A stretch of 41,583 bases of DNA from Planctomycetota bacterium (GTDB lineage Bacteria > Planctomycetota > PUPC01 > DSUN01): the NCBI GenBank assembly GCA_016872875.1, contig VGYW01000012.1, positions 1 through 41,583 of the forward strand. The letters run 5' to 3'. This document shows positions 1 through 7,309 of the stretch, in pieces. The translations under genes and the position numbers were made by a program. The notes under the pieces are model-generated. The model worked only from the letters and a program-made list of their open reading frames with translations. It did no database searches and was not told the origin of the DNA. The first letter of the stretch is position 1, and each line of letters opens with the position of its first letter.

Positions 1-193
1 CTTTGCCGCTGGGGGTCTCCAGCGATGCCTTGCCGAAGTAGTAGGCGATGTCGGACCCGCAGATGCCGCACGCCTTCACCCGCACCAGCACCTCGTCCGC
101 CGCGATCTCCGGGATCGGCACGTCCTCGAGCGTCATCTTCAGCGGCTCGTAGAACACCTGGGCCTTCATCGTGGCAGCCTTCTTCTTTGCCAT
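1..193 (-). CDS. Zinc-dependent alcohol/polyol dehydrogenase, 5' part only (runs off the window)
   Basis: Only the first 64 codons are present; the gene continues beyond position 1. The N-terminus contains VRVKACGICGSDI, the GroES-like start of zinc medium-chain dehydrogenases, in which the Cys of CGICGSD is the first catalytic zinc ligand. The family oxidises alcohols or polyols (sorbitol, threonine and similar) with NAD(P) in the cytoplasm; the substrate cannot be told from this fragment. The start ATG at 193 has an AGGAAGGAG ribosome binding site at 199-207; a second in-frame ATG (Met-Lys-Ala-Gln) lies eight codons in and could be the family-typical start. It lies 76 nt downstream of the isomerase-like gene on the same strand, so the two are probably one carbohydrate operon. 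Confidence 0.85.
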   Translation of the reverse strand, partial: MAKKKAATMKAQVFYEPLKMTLEDVPIPEIAADEVLVRVKACGICGSDIAYYFGKASLETPSGK

Positions 194-213
194 TGGCATC
201 TCCTTCCTCTTGT

Positions 214-264
214 GTTCGTAGTGCGGCCTTCAGGCCGTTACGGGCTGAAGCCCGCGCCACGAAC
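214..264. repeat. GTAGTGCGGGCTTCAGCCCG-type palindromic repeat
   Basis: Intergenic copy of a dispersed palindrome: two small stems, GGCCTTCAGGCC and CGGGCTGAAGCCCG, side by side. Related copies lie at 9719-9744, about 32126-32152, about 32535-32561 and 38257-38320. Here it separates two same-strand genes and could form an RNA hairpin. Confidence 0.8.
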
Positions 265-269
265 TGGGG

Positions 270-1172
270 TCACTTGGCGTACTTGGCGGCATAGGGCTTC
301 AGGAAGTTCCGTGCGGCCTCCGTGACCTCCCAGGCCCCCGGCCAGAAGCACAGGTCAATCACCCACCAGTCGCTCGTGTAGCCGGCGGCGATGATAGCGG
401 GGATCACAGCGTCGAAGTCGATCACCCCCTCGCCGACGGGGCGATGGGTGCTCGTCTCGTCCCCGTGCAGCGTGTTGTCGGAGTCGATCAGGTGGATGTG
501 GTTTATCTTGCCCTTGAGGAGTCCGGCGAGCTCGACCTCGCCGCCGGCGAGGGTCTCGACCGGCTCGGGCTGGCGCGCGCCGACGACTGAGACCATGTGC
601 GCGTGGCAGGCGTCGTAGAGGATGCCGAAGTTCGGGTGGTCAACCTCCTCGGCCATGCGGACGATGTCGGAGGGCTTGTTGAAGGCGAAGCCGGGCTCGA
701 ACTCCCAGGTGACTTTCACCTTCGCGGGCGCGGCGATGTCGGCGCACATGTGCCACACGTCGGCGCAGCGCAGCAGCGCGTCCTCGCGCTCCGCGCCGGC
801 GGGGCCGGGCGGCGGGGCCACGGTGTCAACTCGGATGCACGGGATGCCGATCGCCTTGCAGAAGTCGAGGTTCTTGCGGAACGTGGCGATGTAGGCGTCG
901 CGCGTCTCCCAGGGCGCGAGCTTGTCGGACCAGAAGTCGGCGGCGATGGCGGAGACGCCCAGGCCGTTGTCGGCCAGGAGCTTCTTCAGTTGGGCCTGCT
1001 TCGCGGGCGTCGCGTAGTCGTCGGGGTGGGCGTGGGGGCGGAAGCCGCCCAGCTCGATGCCGTCGAAGCCCAGCTCGCCCAGCTTCGCGCACACCGTCGG
1101 CAGGTCTATCGGGTCCTTTGCATAGGGGCCGAAGGTGTAGGCCCAGCTCCCAATCGAGAACTTCACCGGCAT
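270..1172 (-). CDS. Sugar phosphate isomerase/epimerase-like TIM-barrel protein
   Basis: The 300-aa product fits the xylose-isomerase-like TIM-barrel (AP endonuclease family 2) superfamily, which uses a divalent metal to isomerise or epimerise sugars. Supporting motifs are GFDGIELGG near the N-terminus, VTWEFEP (metal-binding Glu), LYDACHAH (Asp and His ligands), KINHIHLIDSD and GEGVIDFD near the C-terminus. The product begins MPVKFSIGSW. I chose the ATG at 1172 because AAAGGAGC at 1179-1185 is well placed; a longer frame to 1208 lacks this. A strong promoter lies just upstream (1221-1249). No signal peptide is seen, so it should be cytoplasmic. The co-directional dehydrogenase downstream suggests a shared polyol or inositol-type pathway. 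The substrate is unknown. Confidence 0.85.
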   Translation of the reverse strand: MPVKFSIGSWAYTFGPYAKDPIDLPTVCAKLGELGFDGIELGGFRPHAHPDDYATPAKQAQLKKLLADNGLGVSAIAADFWSDKLAPWETRDAYIATFRKNLDFCKAIGIPCIRVDTVAPPPGPAGAEREDALLRCADVWHMCADIAAPAKVKVTWEFEPGFAFNKPSDIVRMAEEVDHPNFGILYDACHAHMVSVVGARQPEPVETLAGGEVELAGLLKGKINHIHLIDSDNTLHGDETSTHRPVGEGVIDFDAVIPAIIAAGYTSDWWVIDLCFWPGAWEVTEAARNFLKPYAAKYAK

Positions 1173-1220
1173 GGGGTGCTCCTTTAGCCAAGGCTTCCGG
1201 GGAGCCACGACGCGCGGGCG

Positions 1221-1249
1221 AGTATAATAGGCCGCGCGATAATTGTCAA
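1221..1249 (-). promoter_or_regulatory. Sigma70-type promoter for the isomerase-like gene
   Basis: Read on the minus strand, TTGACA (1249-1244) and TATACT (1226-1221) are separated by exactly 17 nt. This is a perfect -35 box and a near-perfect -10 box. It predicts transcription from about 1214 and a leader of about 40 nt before the ATG at 1172. Confidence 0.75.
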
Positions 1250-1268
1250 GCGGGGTAAGCCACTTCTT

Positions 1269-1369
1269 CTCGTGCTCGTCGTCGTCCTCGTCGTCGTCGT
1301 CGAATCTCTTGGCTCCTTCCCCCAGGCATTCGACGACGAGGACGACGACGACAACGACGACGATTGAAG
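1269..1369. repeat. Family A hairpin: CGTCGTC / GACGACG arms
   Basis: The left arm (1269-1305) is a CTCGTC/GTC trinucleotide array ending CGAAT. A 22-nt loop beginning CTCTTGGCTCC follows, and the right arm (1328-1369) is the near-exact reverse complement. Sister copies are at 3964, 5846, 7172 and 21145, with single arms at 29029 and 36650. It lies between divergent genes and ends shortly before the promoter of the + strand gene. Its arms read in frame as Ser and Thr runs, which are not a real protein end. Confidence 0.9.
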
Positions 1370-1386
1370 AGGCCCGGAAACCGCGG

Positions 1387-1416
1387 TTGCGCCCCGGCCT
1401 CCCGGCCCGCTATACT
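1387..1416 (+). promoter_or_regulatory. Possible sigma70-type promoter for the secreted glycosidase-like gene
   Basis: TTGCGC (1387-1392), an 18-nt spacer and TATACT (1411-1416) stand 31 nt before the chosen ATG at 1447. The -10 box is good and the -35 box is partial. Confidence 0.5.
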
Positions 1417-1446
1417 GCCCACACCTTTCTCATGGAGTATGAGACG

Positions 1447-3963
1447 ATGGGTAGGCCATGCACTTGGGCTCTCTTCCTCGCGTTCGGCTTCGCTCCCTCA
1501 GCCTGGGCTCACTGGCTCGACGACCCGCGCTACCCCGACTGGGCGCAGCGGGGGCGGATCATCTACCTCGACGCCACGCGGGCGACCGAGGAGCACCTGG
1601 CGCTCGTCGAGCGGCTGAAGGCCCAGGGCGCTACCCCCTTCATCCACGCCTTCACCCCCCATTGGCCCGACGACGCGGCGGTGGTCGCCCGCCTCGGCAG
1701 GGCAGGCATCCCGGCCGACGTGCGAGTCGAGGGCAGCCTGTTCTTCGAGGATGACCACATAGACCGCTTCGCCTTCATCCACGGCCGCTTCCTCCCCGGC
1801 GGCTGGTGGTACAACCACGCCTGGCGGACCAACTACGACTGGTGGCGCCTCTTCCCCGAATCCGTCCGCGCCACCACCCGCCGCCGCAACGGCGACGAGA
1901 AGCTCGGCTACGCGGGCCACCACGTCACCGTCCGCCGCGAGGGCAGCCCCCTCGCCCCCGAGCACCGCAGCGCCCGCGCCAAGCAGATCGCCTGGCTGCT
2001 GGCCGGCGTTGACCCCCTGCCCGACGTGCCGATGCGGCCCTACGAGAACCAGCACGCCAAGGACCCCAAGGCGCCCTACACGATGCCCGGCCACTACTCG
2101 GGCCTCTGGTACGATAACCCCGGGAGTGCGCCGAGCTACGACGTGGCGAGCCGCGCCGCCTGGGAGAAGCACTTCAAGGAGAAGTTCGGGGTCGAAATCC
2201 CCGATCCCGCCGGCCATCCCGACCCCGCCGTGCGGCGCGAGTGGGCGCGCTTCTGGGCCGACGCCTGGGCCGACTACTATCTGTGGCGAAAGGCATACCA
2301 GAACGAGCTGCTGGCCAAGCGCGGCAAGCCCTTCTGCCACACGGCAGGCAACTTCAGCTTCATCAGCCAGCCCCACGGCACGGCCGAGTTCTGGTTCGCC
2401 AAGCGCGGCTGCGTGGACATGTTCGGCCCAAGCGAATACGTGCCCGAGTGGTGCCGCGGCCGCTTCCACTTCCTCATCAAGGCCGCCATGGCCGCCAGCC
2501 ACGGGCGGCCGGCGGGGAAGTTCTACCCGAACGACATGCAGATCGCCGAGAGCCTGGCCCTCTGCGGCACGAACACCTATCGCCCCGAACAGGCGGAGTT
2601 CCTGGCCGCGAACGCGGACCTCTGGGGCAACGCGCAGCCCGGCGGCCGCACCGCGCTCCTCTTCCACGTCGAGCAGAGCCTCCTCGAATCCCACCTGGCC
2701 GACTCCCAGGCCCTCGCGGACCAGTTCACCGACCTCGGCCTCGCCTACGAGGTGGTAACAGAGGACGACCTGGGCGCGGAGATGGCCAAGCAGTTCCCGC
2801 TCCTCGTCATCTCGCAAACGGATATCACCGAGGACCAGGCGGCGAAGCTCGGCGGGTATCTCGAGGCGGGCGGCCGCCTGCTCCTCCTTGGCGACTGCCT
2901 CATCGAAGGGCCACGCACCTATGACCTCAACGCCCCGCCGGCCTGGGCGCCTCGCCGCACCGTCGCCTCTGCCCTCACCGACAAGGGGCAGGGCCACCGC
3001 CTGCTCGACGTGCGCTCCCCCTTCCCGTCGCATCTTCTGCTGAACGCCATCCAGATGCTCGGCGGCGCAAGCTTCTCGCTCTTCTCGGGCGACCCCGATC
3101 ATCTCGACATCCTCATCAACGTCCTGCGCCAGCCCAAGGGCGACCTGACCCTCGTCAGCCTGGTCAACTACTCGGGCGAAATGAAGAGGGATGTTGCCTT
3201 CCTTGTCCCACCCGAAGTCATGGGCCGGCACGCCGGCTGGCTCAGCCGCGACGGCGGCGGCGGGATGCTGGCCATCCGGGATGGCCGTATCGTCGTGCCC
3301 GAGCTTCGATACGGCTGCACCGTCGTCCTGGGCAGAGACCGCGCCGCCGTCGAGCGCATCGTCCAGCGGAACGTGGAGAAGTTCCCCCGCGCGCCGCTGC
3401 CGCCCGACTTCAAGTGGGCGAGCGCCATGCGGTACGGCGCCTGGCACGGGCGGCAGATTCCGCCCGACAAGGTGCCCGAGGACCAGAGCCTTTGCCGCCA
3501 CCGCGTGGGCGCGACCGACCGTGGCGGCTACCTGTTCCTCGATGCCCTGGCCCCCAAGGCCGCAAAGGTCGGCGAGGCCGCGAAGCTCGAGTTCCGCGTC
3601 ATCGAGACCCGCTACGATCACATCGAGTACTGGCAGGTCATCCTCGAGGATACGGCGACGGGCGAGCGGACGGCTGTGCCCATCCCCCTCCCCGCCGACA
3701 ACCCGCACGGCGAGGGGGCCAAGCTGGCCGGCACGACCCTGTCGGCCACTTGGACGCCCAAGAAGCCCGGCGCCTTCCAGGCATACCTCGCCTACCGCGT
3801 CACCCGCATCCACCACGACGGCGAGCCGTTCCTGGGGCCGGAGAGCGTCGCCGCCGGCTACAGCGGCTCCACCCCCGCCAACCTCTTCCTCAAGAGCCAA
3901 CCCCTCCCCAAGCGCCCGTGCGAGGACAGGCTGAGGGGGGTGTCAGTGAGGGTCTCTCCCTGA
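1447..3963 (+). CDS. Secreted glycoside-hydrolase-like protein with a GATase-like domain
   Basis: The 838-aa protein starts with a clear signal peptide (core WALFLAFGFAPSAWA) and should be exported. I chose the ATG at 1447: GGAG at 1434-1437 is its ribosome binding site, and the frame further upstream runs into the family A hairpin. The first half has the Trp/Tyr-rich composition of a carbohydrate-active TIM barrel (for example SGLWYDNPG and RRGCVDMFGPSEYVPEW-like text). Around residues 400-500 there is a flavodoxin/GATase-like segment (ALLFHVEQSL, PLLVISQTDITEDQAAKLGG, LEAGGRLLLLGD), the arrangement seen in GH42-type beta-galactosidases. The C-terminal third looks beta-rich. I cannot assign a GH family or substrate. 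Its stop codon abuts the next family A hairpin. Confidence 0.7.
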   Translation: MGRPCTWALFLAFGFAPSAWAHWLDDPRYPDWAQRGRIIYLDATRATEEHLALVERLKAQGATPFIHAFTPHWPDDAAVVARLGRAGIPADVRVEGSLFFEDDHIDRFAFIHGRFLPGGWWYNHAWRTNYDWWRLFPESVRATTRRRNGDEKLGYAGHHVTVRREGSPLAPEHRSARAKQIAWLLAGVDPLPDVPMRPYENQHAKDPKAPYTMPGHYSGLWYDNPGSAPSYDVASRAAWEKHFKEKFGVEIPDPAGHPDPAVRREWARFWADAWADYYLWRKAYQNELLAKRGKPFCHTAGNFSFISQPHGTAEFWFAKRGCVDMFGPSEYVPEWCRGRFHFLIKAAMAASHGRPAGKFYPNDMQIAESLALCGTNTYRPEQAEFLAANADLWGNAQPGGRTALLFHVEQSLLESHLADSQALADQFTDLGLAYEVVTEDDLGAEMAKQFPLLVISQTDITEDQAAKLGGYLEAGGRLLLLGDCLIEGPRTYDLNAPPAWAPRRTVASALTDKGQGHRLLDVRSPFPSHLLLNAIQMLGGASFSLFSGDPDHLDILINVLRQPKGDLTLVSLVNYSGEMKRDVAFLVPPEVMGRHAGWLSRDGGGGMLAIRDGRIVVPELRYGCTVVLGRDRAAVERIVQRNVEKFPRAPLPPDFKWASAMRYGAWHGRQIPPDKVPEDQSLCRHRVGATDRGGYLFLDALAPKAAKVGEAAKLEFRVIETRYDHIEYWQVILEDTATGERTAVPIPLPADNPHGEGAKLAGTTLSATWTPKKPGAFQAYLAYRVTRIHHDGEPFLGPESVAAGYSGSTPANLFLKSQPLPKRPCEDRLRGVSVRVSP

Positions 3964-4060
3964 ATCGTCCTCGTCCTCGTCGTCGTCCTCGTCCTCGAAT
4001 CTCTTTCCTCCTCCTTCCTCCAGATTCGACGACGAGGACGACGACGACAACGACGACGAT
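3964..4060. repeat. Family A hairpin directly after a stop codon
   Basis: The left arm starts at the base after the TGA of the preceding gene (3961-3963). The loop is CTCTTTCCTCCTCCTTCC-like (about 4000-4022), and the right arm (4023-4060) mirrors the left. It is followed at once by a promoter for the next gene. Confidence 0.9.
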
Positions 4061-4069
4061 CGGAACCCC

Positions 4070-4098
4070 TTGAAATCGCCTCCGTATGGGAGTATATT
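4070..4098 (+). promoter_or_regulatory. Sigma70-type promoter for the coiled-coil gene
   Basis: TTGAAA (4070-4075), a 17-nt spacer and TATATT (4093-4098) predict a start near 4105. This rules out the upstream in-frame start at 4070 and supports the ATG at 4139. Confidence 0.65.
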
Positions 4099-4138
4099 AT
4101 TGAGGACAGGTCAGCCGCTTCGGCACGGGGGACAGGGC

Positions 4139-5500
4139 ATGAGCACTCAGGATATGGCTCTTGGCACAACCACCCAACGCCTTCTCCGCCAGGTGGCGCT
4201 GCGGCAGGGGCTCGCCTCGCTAGGGCGGCGCTGTCACCTCTTCGCTCTCGCTCTCGCTGCCTTGTACTGCGTCCTCCTTCTCGTCTCGCGCCTCCTCGGG
4301 CTTATCCCCAACTGGTTCGACCCGCTGTCGCTCGCCGCCGTGCCCGCCGCGGCGCTCGCCCTCGGGCTGATTCTCCACCGGCGTCCCACGGCGGCCGAGG
4401 CTGCCCGCCGGGCCGACGCCGCGGCCGGCACCAACGACCTCTTCCTCACAAGCTCCCTTCTGGCGGGCGCACCGGGGGAGTTCAAGCCCATCGTCCTCGC
4501 CCAGGCCGAGGAGCGGGCGGCCAAGCTCGCCCCAAGCCGAGTCGTCCCCTTCCGATGGGAGGACAAGACGGCCCACGTGGCCGCCGCGCTCATCGTCCTC
4601 TTCGTGGGCGCGCGATTTCTCCCGCAGTTCGACCCCTTCGGCCACGAGCAGCAGCGTCAGGAAGAGGCCCAGCGCCGCCGACAGCTCGCCGAGACCCAGA
4701 AGGCCACCGAGCTCCGCATGGCGCTCCTTCAGAAGGCCAACCCCGAGGCCAAGACCTCCGAGGAGGCACGGGCCGCCATCGAGGAGCTCAAGCAGGCATT
4801 CAACGCGATGAAGCCGAAGGACAAGCAGGGCAACCTCCGTCGCCTCGCCGACGCCCAGAAAGACCTCAGCGAGCTATGGAAGAAGCGAAGCGAGGACCGC
4901 CTCAAGGACGCCCAAGGCCAGGGCATGGACTCCCAGCGCCTCGGCGCCGGCCAGAGCCAGAAGGCCGAACAGCTCAAGCGCCAGCTCCAGCGCGGCGACC
5001 CCTCCGGCCTCAAGAAGGAACTCGCCGACATGCAGGAGAAGGCCAACCGCATGGCCCAGACCGGCGACCCCACCGAACGCCAGAAGCTCGGCGAGGAACT
5101 CCGACAGCAGCTCAAGGGCCTCTCCGACTTCCTCGGCGAGAACGCCTCGTCCAAGAGCCTTCAGGAGGCCATTGACCGCGCCCTCGAACAGCTCGCCCTC
5201 GGCGAGTGCAACAAGGAGCTCTCCAAGGAGGCCATGAAGGCCCTCCAGGAGTCCCTCAAGCTCGCAGGCATGGAGTCCGAGGCCCTGGGCCAGGCGATGC
5301 GCGACATGCAGGCACTCGAAAAGGGCCTCTCCGCCGCTCAACTCGCCAAGATGCTCAGCCAGCTCAAGGACCTCGATGGCGCGGGCACCCAGGACCTCAA
5401 GGACATTGCGGACTACGAGGAGTTCTACAAGAAGATGCTCGCCGCCGCGGGCTCCTGCCCCAAGCACGGCCCGGGCTGCCAGGGCGAAGGGGAGGGGTGA
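4139..5500 (+). CDS. Membrane-anchored coiled-coil protein, DUF4175-like N-terminus; first part of a gene split by UGA
   Basis: The 453-aa product has two N-terminal hydrophobic segments (around HLFALALAALYCVLLLV and LAAVPAAALALGLIL). The segment AARRADAAAGTNDLFLTSSLL resembles the start of DUF4175-type proteins, which often accompany MoxR/VWA clusters. A third hydrophobic stretch follows (AALIVLFVGARFL), then about 300 residues of charged Lys/Glu/Gln-rich coiled coil, ending in a Gly-rich run. The ATG at 4139 lies after the promoter at 4070-4098. The odd feature is the TGA at 5498-5500: the same frame continues in the same Gly/Glu/Lys-rich style, so the natural protein is probably 565 residues ending at 5836. 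The function is unknown; a scaffolding role at the membrane is inference. Confidence 0.75.
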   Translation: MSTQDMALGTTTQRLLRQVALRQGLASLGRRCHLFALALAALYCVLLLVSRLLGLIPNWFDPLSLAAVPAAALALGLILHRRPTAAEAARRADAAAGTNDLFLTSSLLAGAPGEFKPIVLAQAEERAAKLAPSRVVPFRWEDKTAHVAAALIVLFVGARFLPQFDPFGHEQQRQEEAQRRRQLAETQKATELRMALLQKANPEAKTSEEARAAIEELKQAFNAMKPKDKQGNLRRLADAQKDLSELWKKRSEDRLKDAQGQGMDSQRLGAGQSQKAEQLKRQLQRGDPSGLKKELADMQEKANRMAQTGDPTERQKLGEELRQQLKGLSDFLGENASSKSLQEAIDRALEQLALGECNKELSKEAMKALQESLKLAGMESEALGQAMRDMQALEKGLSAAQLAKMLSQLKDLDGAGTQDLKDIADYEEFYKKMLAAAGSCPKHGPGCQGEGEG

Positions 5501-5524
5501 AAGGGCGAAGGCACCGGCCCCGGG

Positions 5525-5836
5525 ATGGGCGGACCAGGCCAGGGCGAAGGCGGAAAGGCCCCCGAGAAGCCCGAAGCCAAATCGGACTTCAAGACCGAGC
5601 GTTCCCGCTCCGCGCACACCGCGGGGAAGATCCTCCTCCAGTGGAAAGTGAAGGAAATGGGGGAGACCGGCACCGTCAAGGAGAACTACCAGGCCCAGAT
5701 TCAGGCAGTCAAGCAAGGCGTCAGCGAAGCCATCCTTCAGGAGCAAGTCCCCCCTGGCTATCACGAGACCATCAAGCGATACTTCGACTCCCTGAAGGAG
5801 ACCCGTGATGAGCCAGCCCCGCCCAAGAAGCCATAG
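5525..5836 (+). CDS. C-terminal continuation of the coiled-coil gene after an in-frame UGA
   Basis: This 103-aa stretch is in the same frame as the gene at 4139, and the intervening codons 5501-5524 read KGEGTGPG, matching the Gly/Glu-rich text before the stop. The C-terminal half (ending KEMGETGTVKENYQ, then QEQVPPGYHETIKRYFDSLK) looks like a compact conserved helical module rather than random read-through. Either a nonsense mutation split the gene, UGA is read through, or this part is translated separately from the ATG at 5525, which has no good ribosome binding site. Its last codons contain GAAGGAG (5794-5800), which serves the next gene. Confidence 0.6.
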   Translation: MGGPGQGEGGKAPEKPEAKSDFKTERSRSAHTAGKILLQWKVKEMGETGTVKENYQAQIQAVKQGVSEAILQEQVPPGYHETIKRYFDSLKETRDEPAPPKKP

Positions 5837-7157
5837 GCTCTTCTCTTACTCGTCCTCGTCCCTCGTCCTCGTCCCTCGTCCTCGATTCTCTTGCCTTTGT
5901 TCTCGTTCCCACGCTCCGCGTGGGAACGCCCTGTCCCGGACGCTCCGCGTCCTCTTCCCCCGACGCGGAGCGTCGCCCCTCCCGCGCTCCCACGCGGAGC
6001 GTGGGAGCGAGATCAAGAGTCGAGGACGAGGGACGAGGACGATTGAAGAGCGGCGATGGCTCCCCCTGAAGGGTGGGCCATTCTTCCGCAATCAGAAATC
6101 AGAAATCAGAAATCAGAGATTCCTCCTGCTCCCCCTCGCGGCCCTCGCCGCCATCCTCGCGGCCTACTTCCTTTTCTGGCGCCGCGGCGGCGACCCGCTC
6201 GTGGTCTACTGCGCCCACGACGCCGTCTACTCCGAAAAAATCCTCCGCGACTTCGAGCGCGAGACAGGCATCCCCGTCACGCCGGTCTTCGACACCGAGG
6301 CCACGAAGTCCCTCGGCCTCATCGAGCGCCTCATCCGCGAGAAGGACGCCCCCCGCTGCGACGTCTTCTGGAACAACGAGCTCCTGGGCACCCTGGACCT
6401 CAAGGAGCGCGGGCTGCTCGTGCCCTACCACGGTCCGGGCGCCGCGCGCATCCCCCTGGCTTTCAAGGACCGCGATGGCTGTTGGACAGGCTTCGCCGCA
6501 CGCATGCGCGTCTGGATCGTCAACACGAAGAAGCTGGCGGCGACGGACCGCGCGGTCGCCAAGGCCCTTCAAGGCGACCTCAAGCGCGTGGCCATCGCCA
6601 AGCCCATCTTCGGAACCACCCTCACACATTACAGCGTGCTGTGGCAACACTGGGGACCCGAGAAGCTGAAAGCTTGGCACAAGGACTGGCGCCAGCGCGG
6701 CGTCGTGGAGGCGCGCGGCAACGCCCACGTGAAAGACCTCGTGGCCGAGGGCGTCTGCGACCTCGGCCTCACCGACACCGACGACTTCTTCGTGGCCTGG
6801 GACGCGAGCAAGCCTGTGGACATGCTCCCCTTCACGCTCGACGGCGGCCAGACCATCTGCATCCCGAACACCGTGGCCATCATCAAGGGCACGCGCCGCC
6901 TCGAGCGGGCGCAGAAGCTGGTGGACTACCTCCTCTCCGCCCGCACCGAGGAGGCGCTGGCGATGTCGAGCGCCCGACAGGTGCCCCTCGGCTACAGCGA
7001 CGACCAGTGGCCCATCAGCCACCCCCGGGTCAACGACACCCAGAGCGGGCAGGTGCTCGGCCTGGCGCCCCACGTGCCGCTCGCCTACCCCCTCGGCTCG
7101 CTCGGCCCCGCCCGCGCCGCGTGCCTCGCGTGGCTGAGGACGGAGTACGAACGGTAG
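5808..7157 (+). CDS. ABC importer substrate-binding protein (iron/thiamine type) with repeat-filled N-terminus
   Basis: From the hydrophobic segment FLLLPLAALAAILAAYFLFW onward, this is a family 1 periplasmic binding protein: VVYCAHDAVYSEKILRDFE, then ETGIPVTPVFDTEATKSLG, CDVFWNNE and LGLTDTDDFF are typical of FbpA/AfuA-like iron-binding proteins. Membrane anchoring or export is expected. The ATG at 5808 has GAAGGAG at 5794-5800 and overlaps the preceding gene by 29 nt. Between the start (MSQPRPRSHRLF) and the hydrophobic core about 90 codons come from a family A hairpin, an inner GTTCCCACGC-type repeat and an AATCAGA array, all without a stop. The gene probably once had a normal short signal sequence. 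Whether the long N-terminus is made is unknown. The permease and ATPase follow. Confidence 0.75.
   Translation: MSQPRPRSHRLFSYSSSSLVLVPRPRFSCLCSRSHAPRGNALSRTLRVLFPRRGASPLPRSHAERGSEIKSRGRGTRTIEERRWLPLKGGPFFRNQKSEIRNQRFLLLPLAALAAILAAYFLFWRRGGDPLVVYCAHDAVYSEKILRDFERETGIPVTPVFDTEATKSLGLIERLIREKDAPRCDVFWNNELLGTLDLKERGLLVPYHGPGAARIPLAFKDRDGCWTGFAARMRVWIVNTKKLAATDRAVAKALQGDLKRVAIAKPIFGTTLTHYSVLWQHWGPEKLKAWHKDWRQRGVVEARGNAHVKDLVAEGVCDLGLTDTDDFFVAWDASKPVDMLPFTLDGGQTICIPNTVAIIKGTRRLERAQKLVDYLLSARTEEALAMSSARQVPLGYSDDQWPISHPRVNDTQSGQVLGLAPHVPLAYPLGSLGPARAACLAWLRTEYER
5846..6047. repeat. Family A hairpin with a nested GTTCCCACGC hairpin in its loop
   Basis: The outer arms are about 5846-5885 (CGTCCTCGTCC type) and 6013-6047 (GAGGACGAGG type). 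Inside the loop, 5902-6012 is a separate palindromic repeat built on GTTCCCACGCTCCGCGTGGG, the same kind found at 32168-32690. The whole lies in frame in the binding-protein gene. Confidence 0.85.
6089..6117 (+). repeat. AATCAGA heptamer array
   Basis: Four copies of the 7-nt unit AATCAGA, directly before the hydrophobic segment of the binding protein. Read in frame it gives a NQKSEIR heptapeptide cycle. Other copies or variants are at 8197, 9538, 19048, 22191 and 31122. Confidence 0.9.
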
Positions 7158-7171
7158 GGGATGTGGCTGGC

Positions 7172-7273
7172 GAATCGTCGTCGTTGTCGTCGTCGTCCTC
7201 GTCGTCGAACGCTGGGGACGGAAAGAGGCAAGAGGTTCGACGACGACGACGAGGACGACGACGAGCACGAGAA
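7172..7273. repeat. Family A hairpin between binding protein and permease
   Basis: It starts 14 nt after the TAG stop. The arms are 7172-7210 and 7235-7273. The loop (GGAAAGAGGCAAGAG) is the reverse complement of the loop type at 1306 and 4000, so this copy sits in the opposite orientation. Confidence 0.9.
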
Positions 7274-7309
7274 GAGGGGAATGCCTGGTGACTTGAGGCG
7301 GTGCTGCCA

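Noticed and set aside
1243..1446. N-terminal extension with Ser and Thr runs on the secreted glycosidase-like protein
   Set aside because: It is the family A hairpin read in frame; a promoter and ribosome binding site lie downstream and a normal signal peptide starts at 1447.
1498..3900. Long minus-strand ORF (800 codons) opposite the secreted glycosidase-like gene
   Set aside because: Low-complexity Ala/Gly/Glu/Val text with no domain; it mirrors the codon bias of the real + strand gene in high-GC DNA.
5440..5560. Selenocysteine at the in-frame UGA
   Set aside because: The site is a Gly/Glu linker with no redox motif, I see no SECIS-like structure I can support, and UGA is a normal stop in neighbouring genes.
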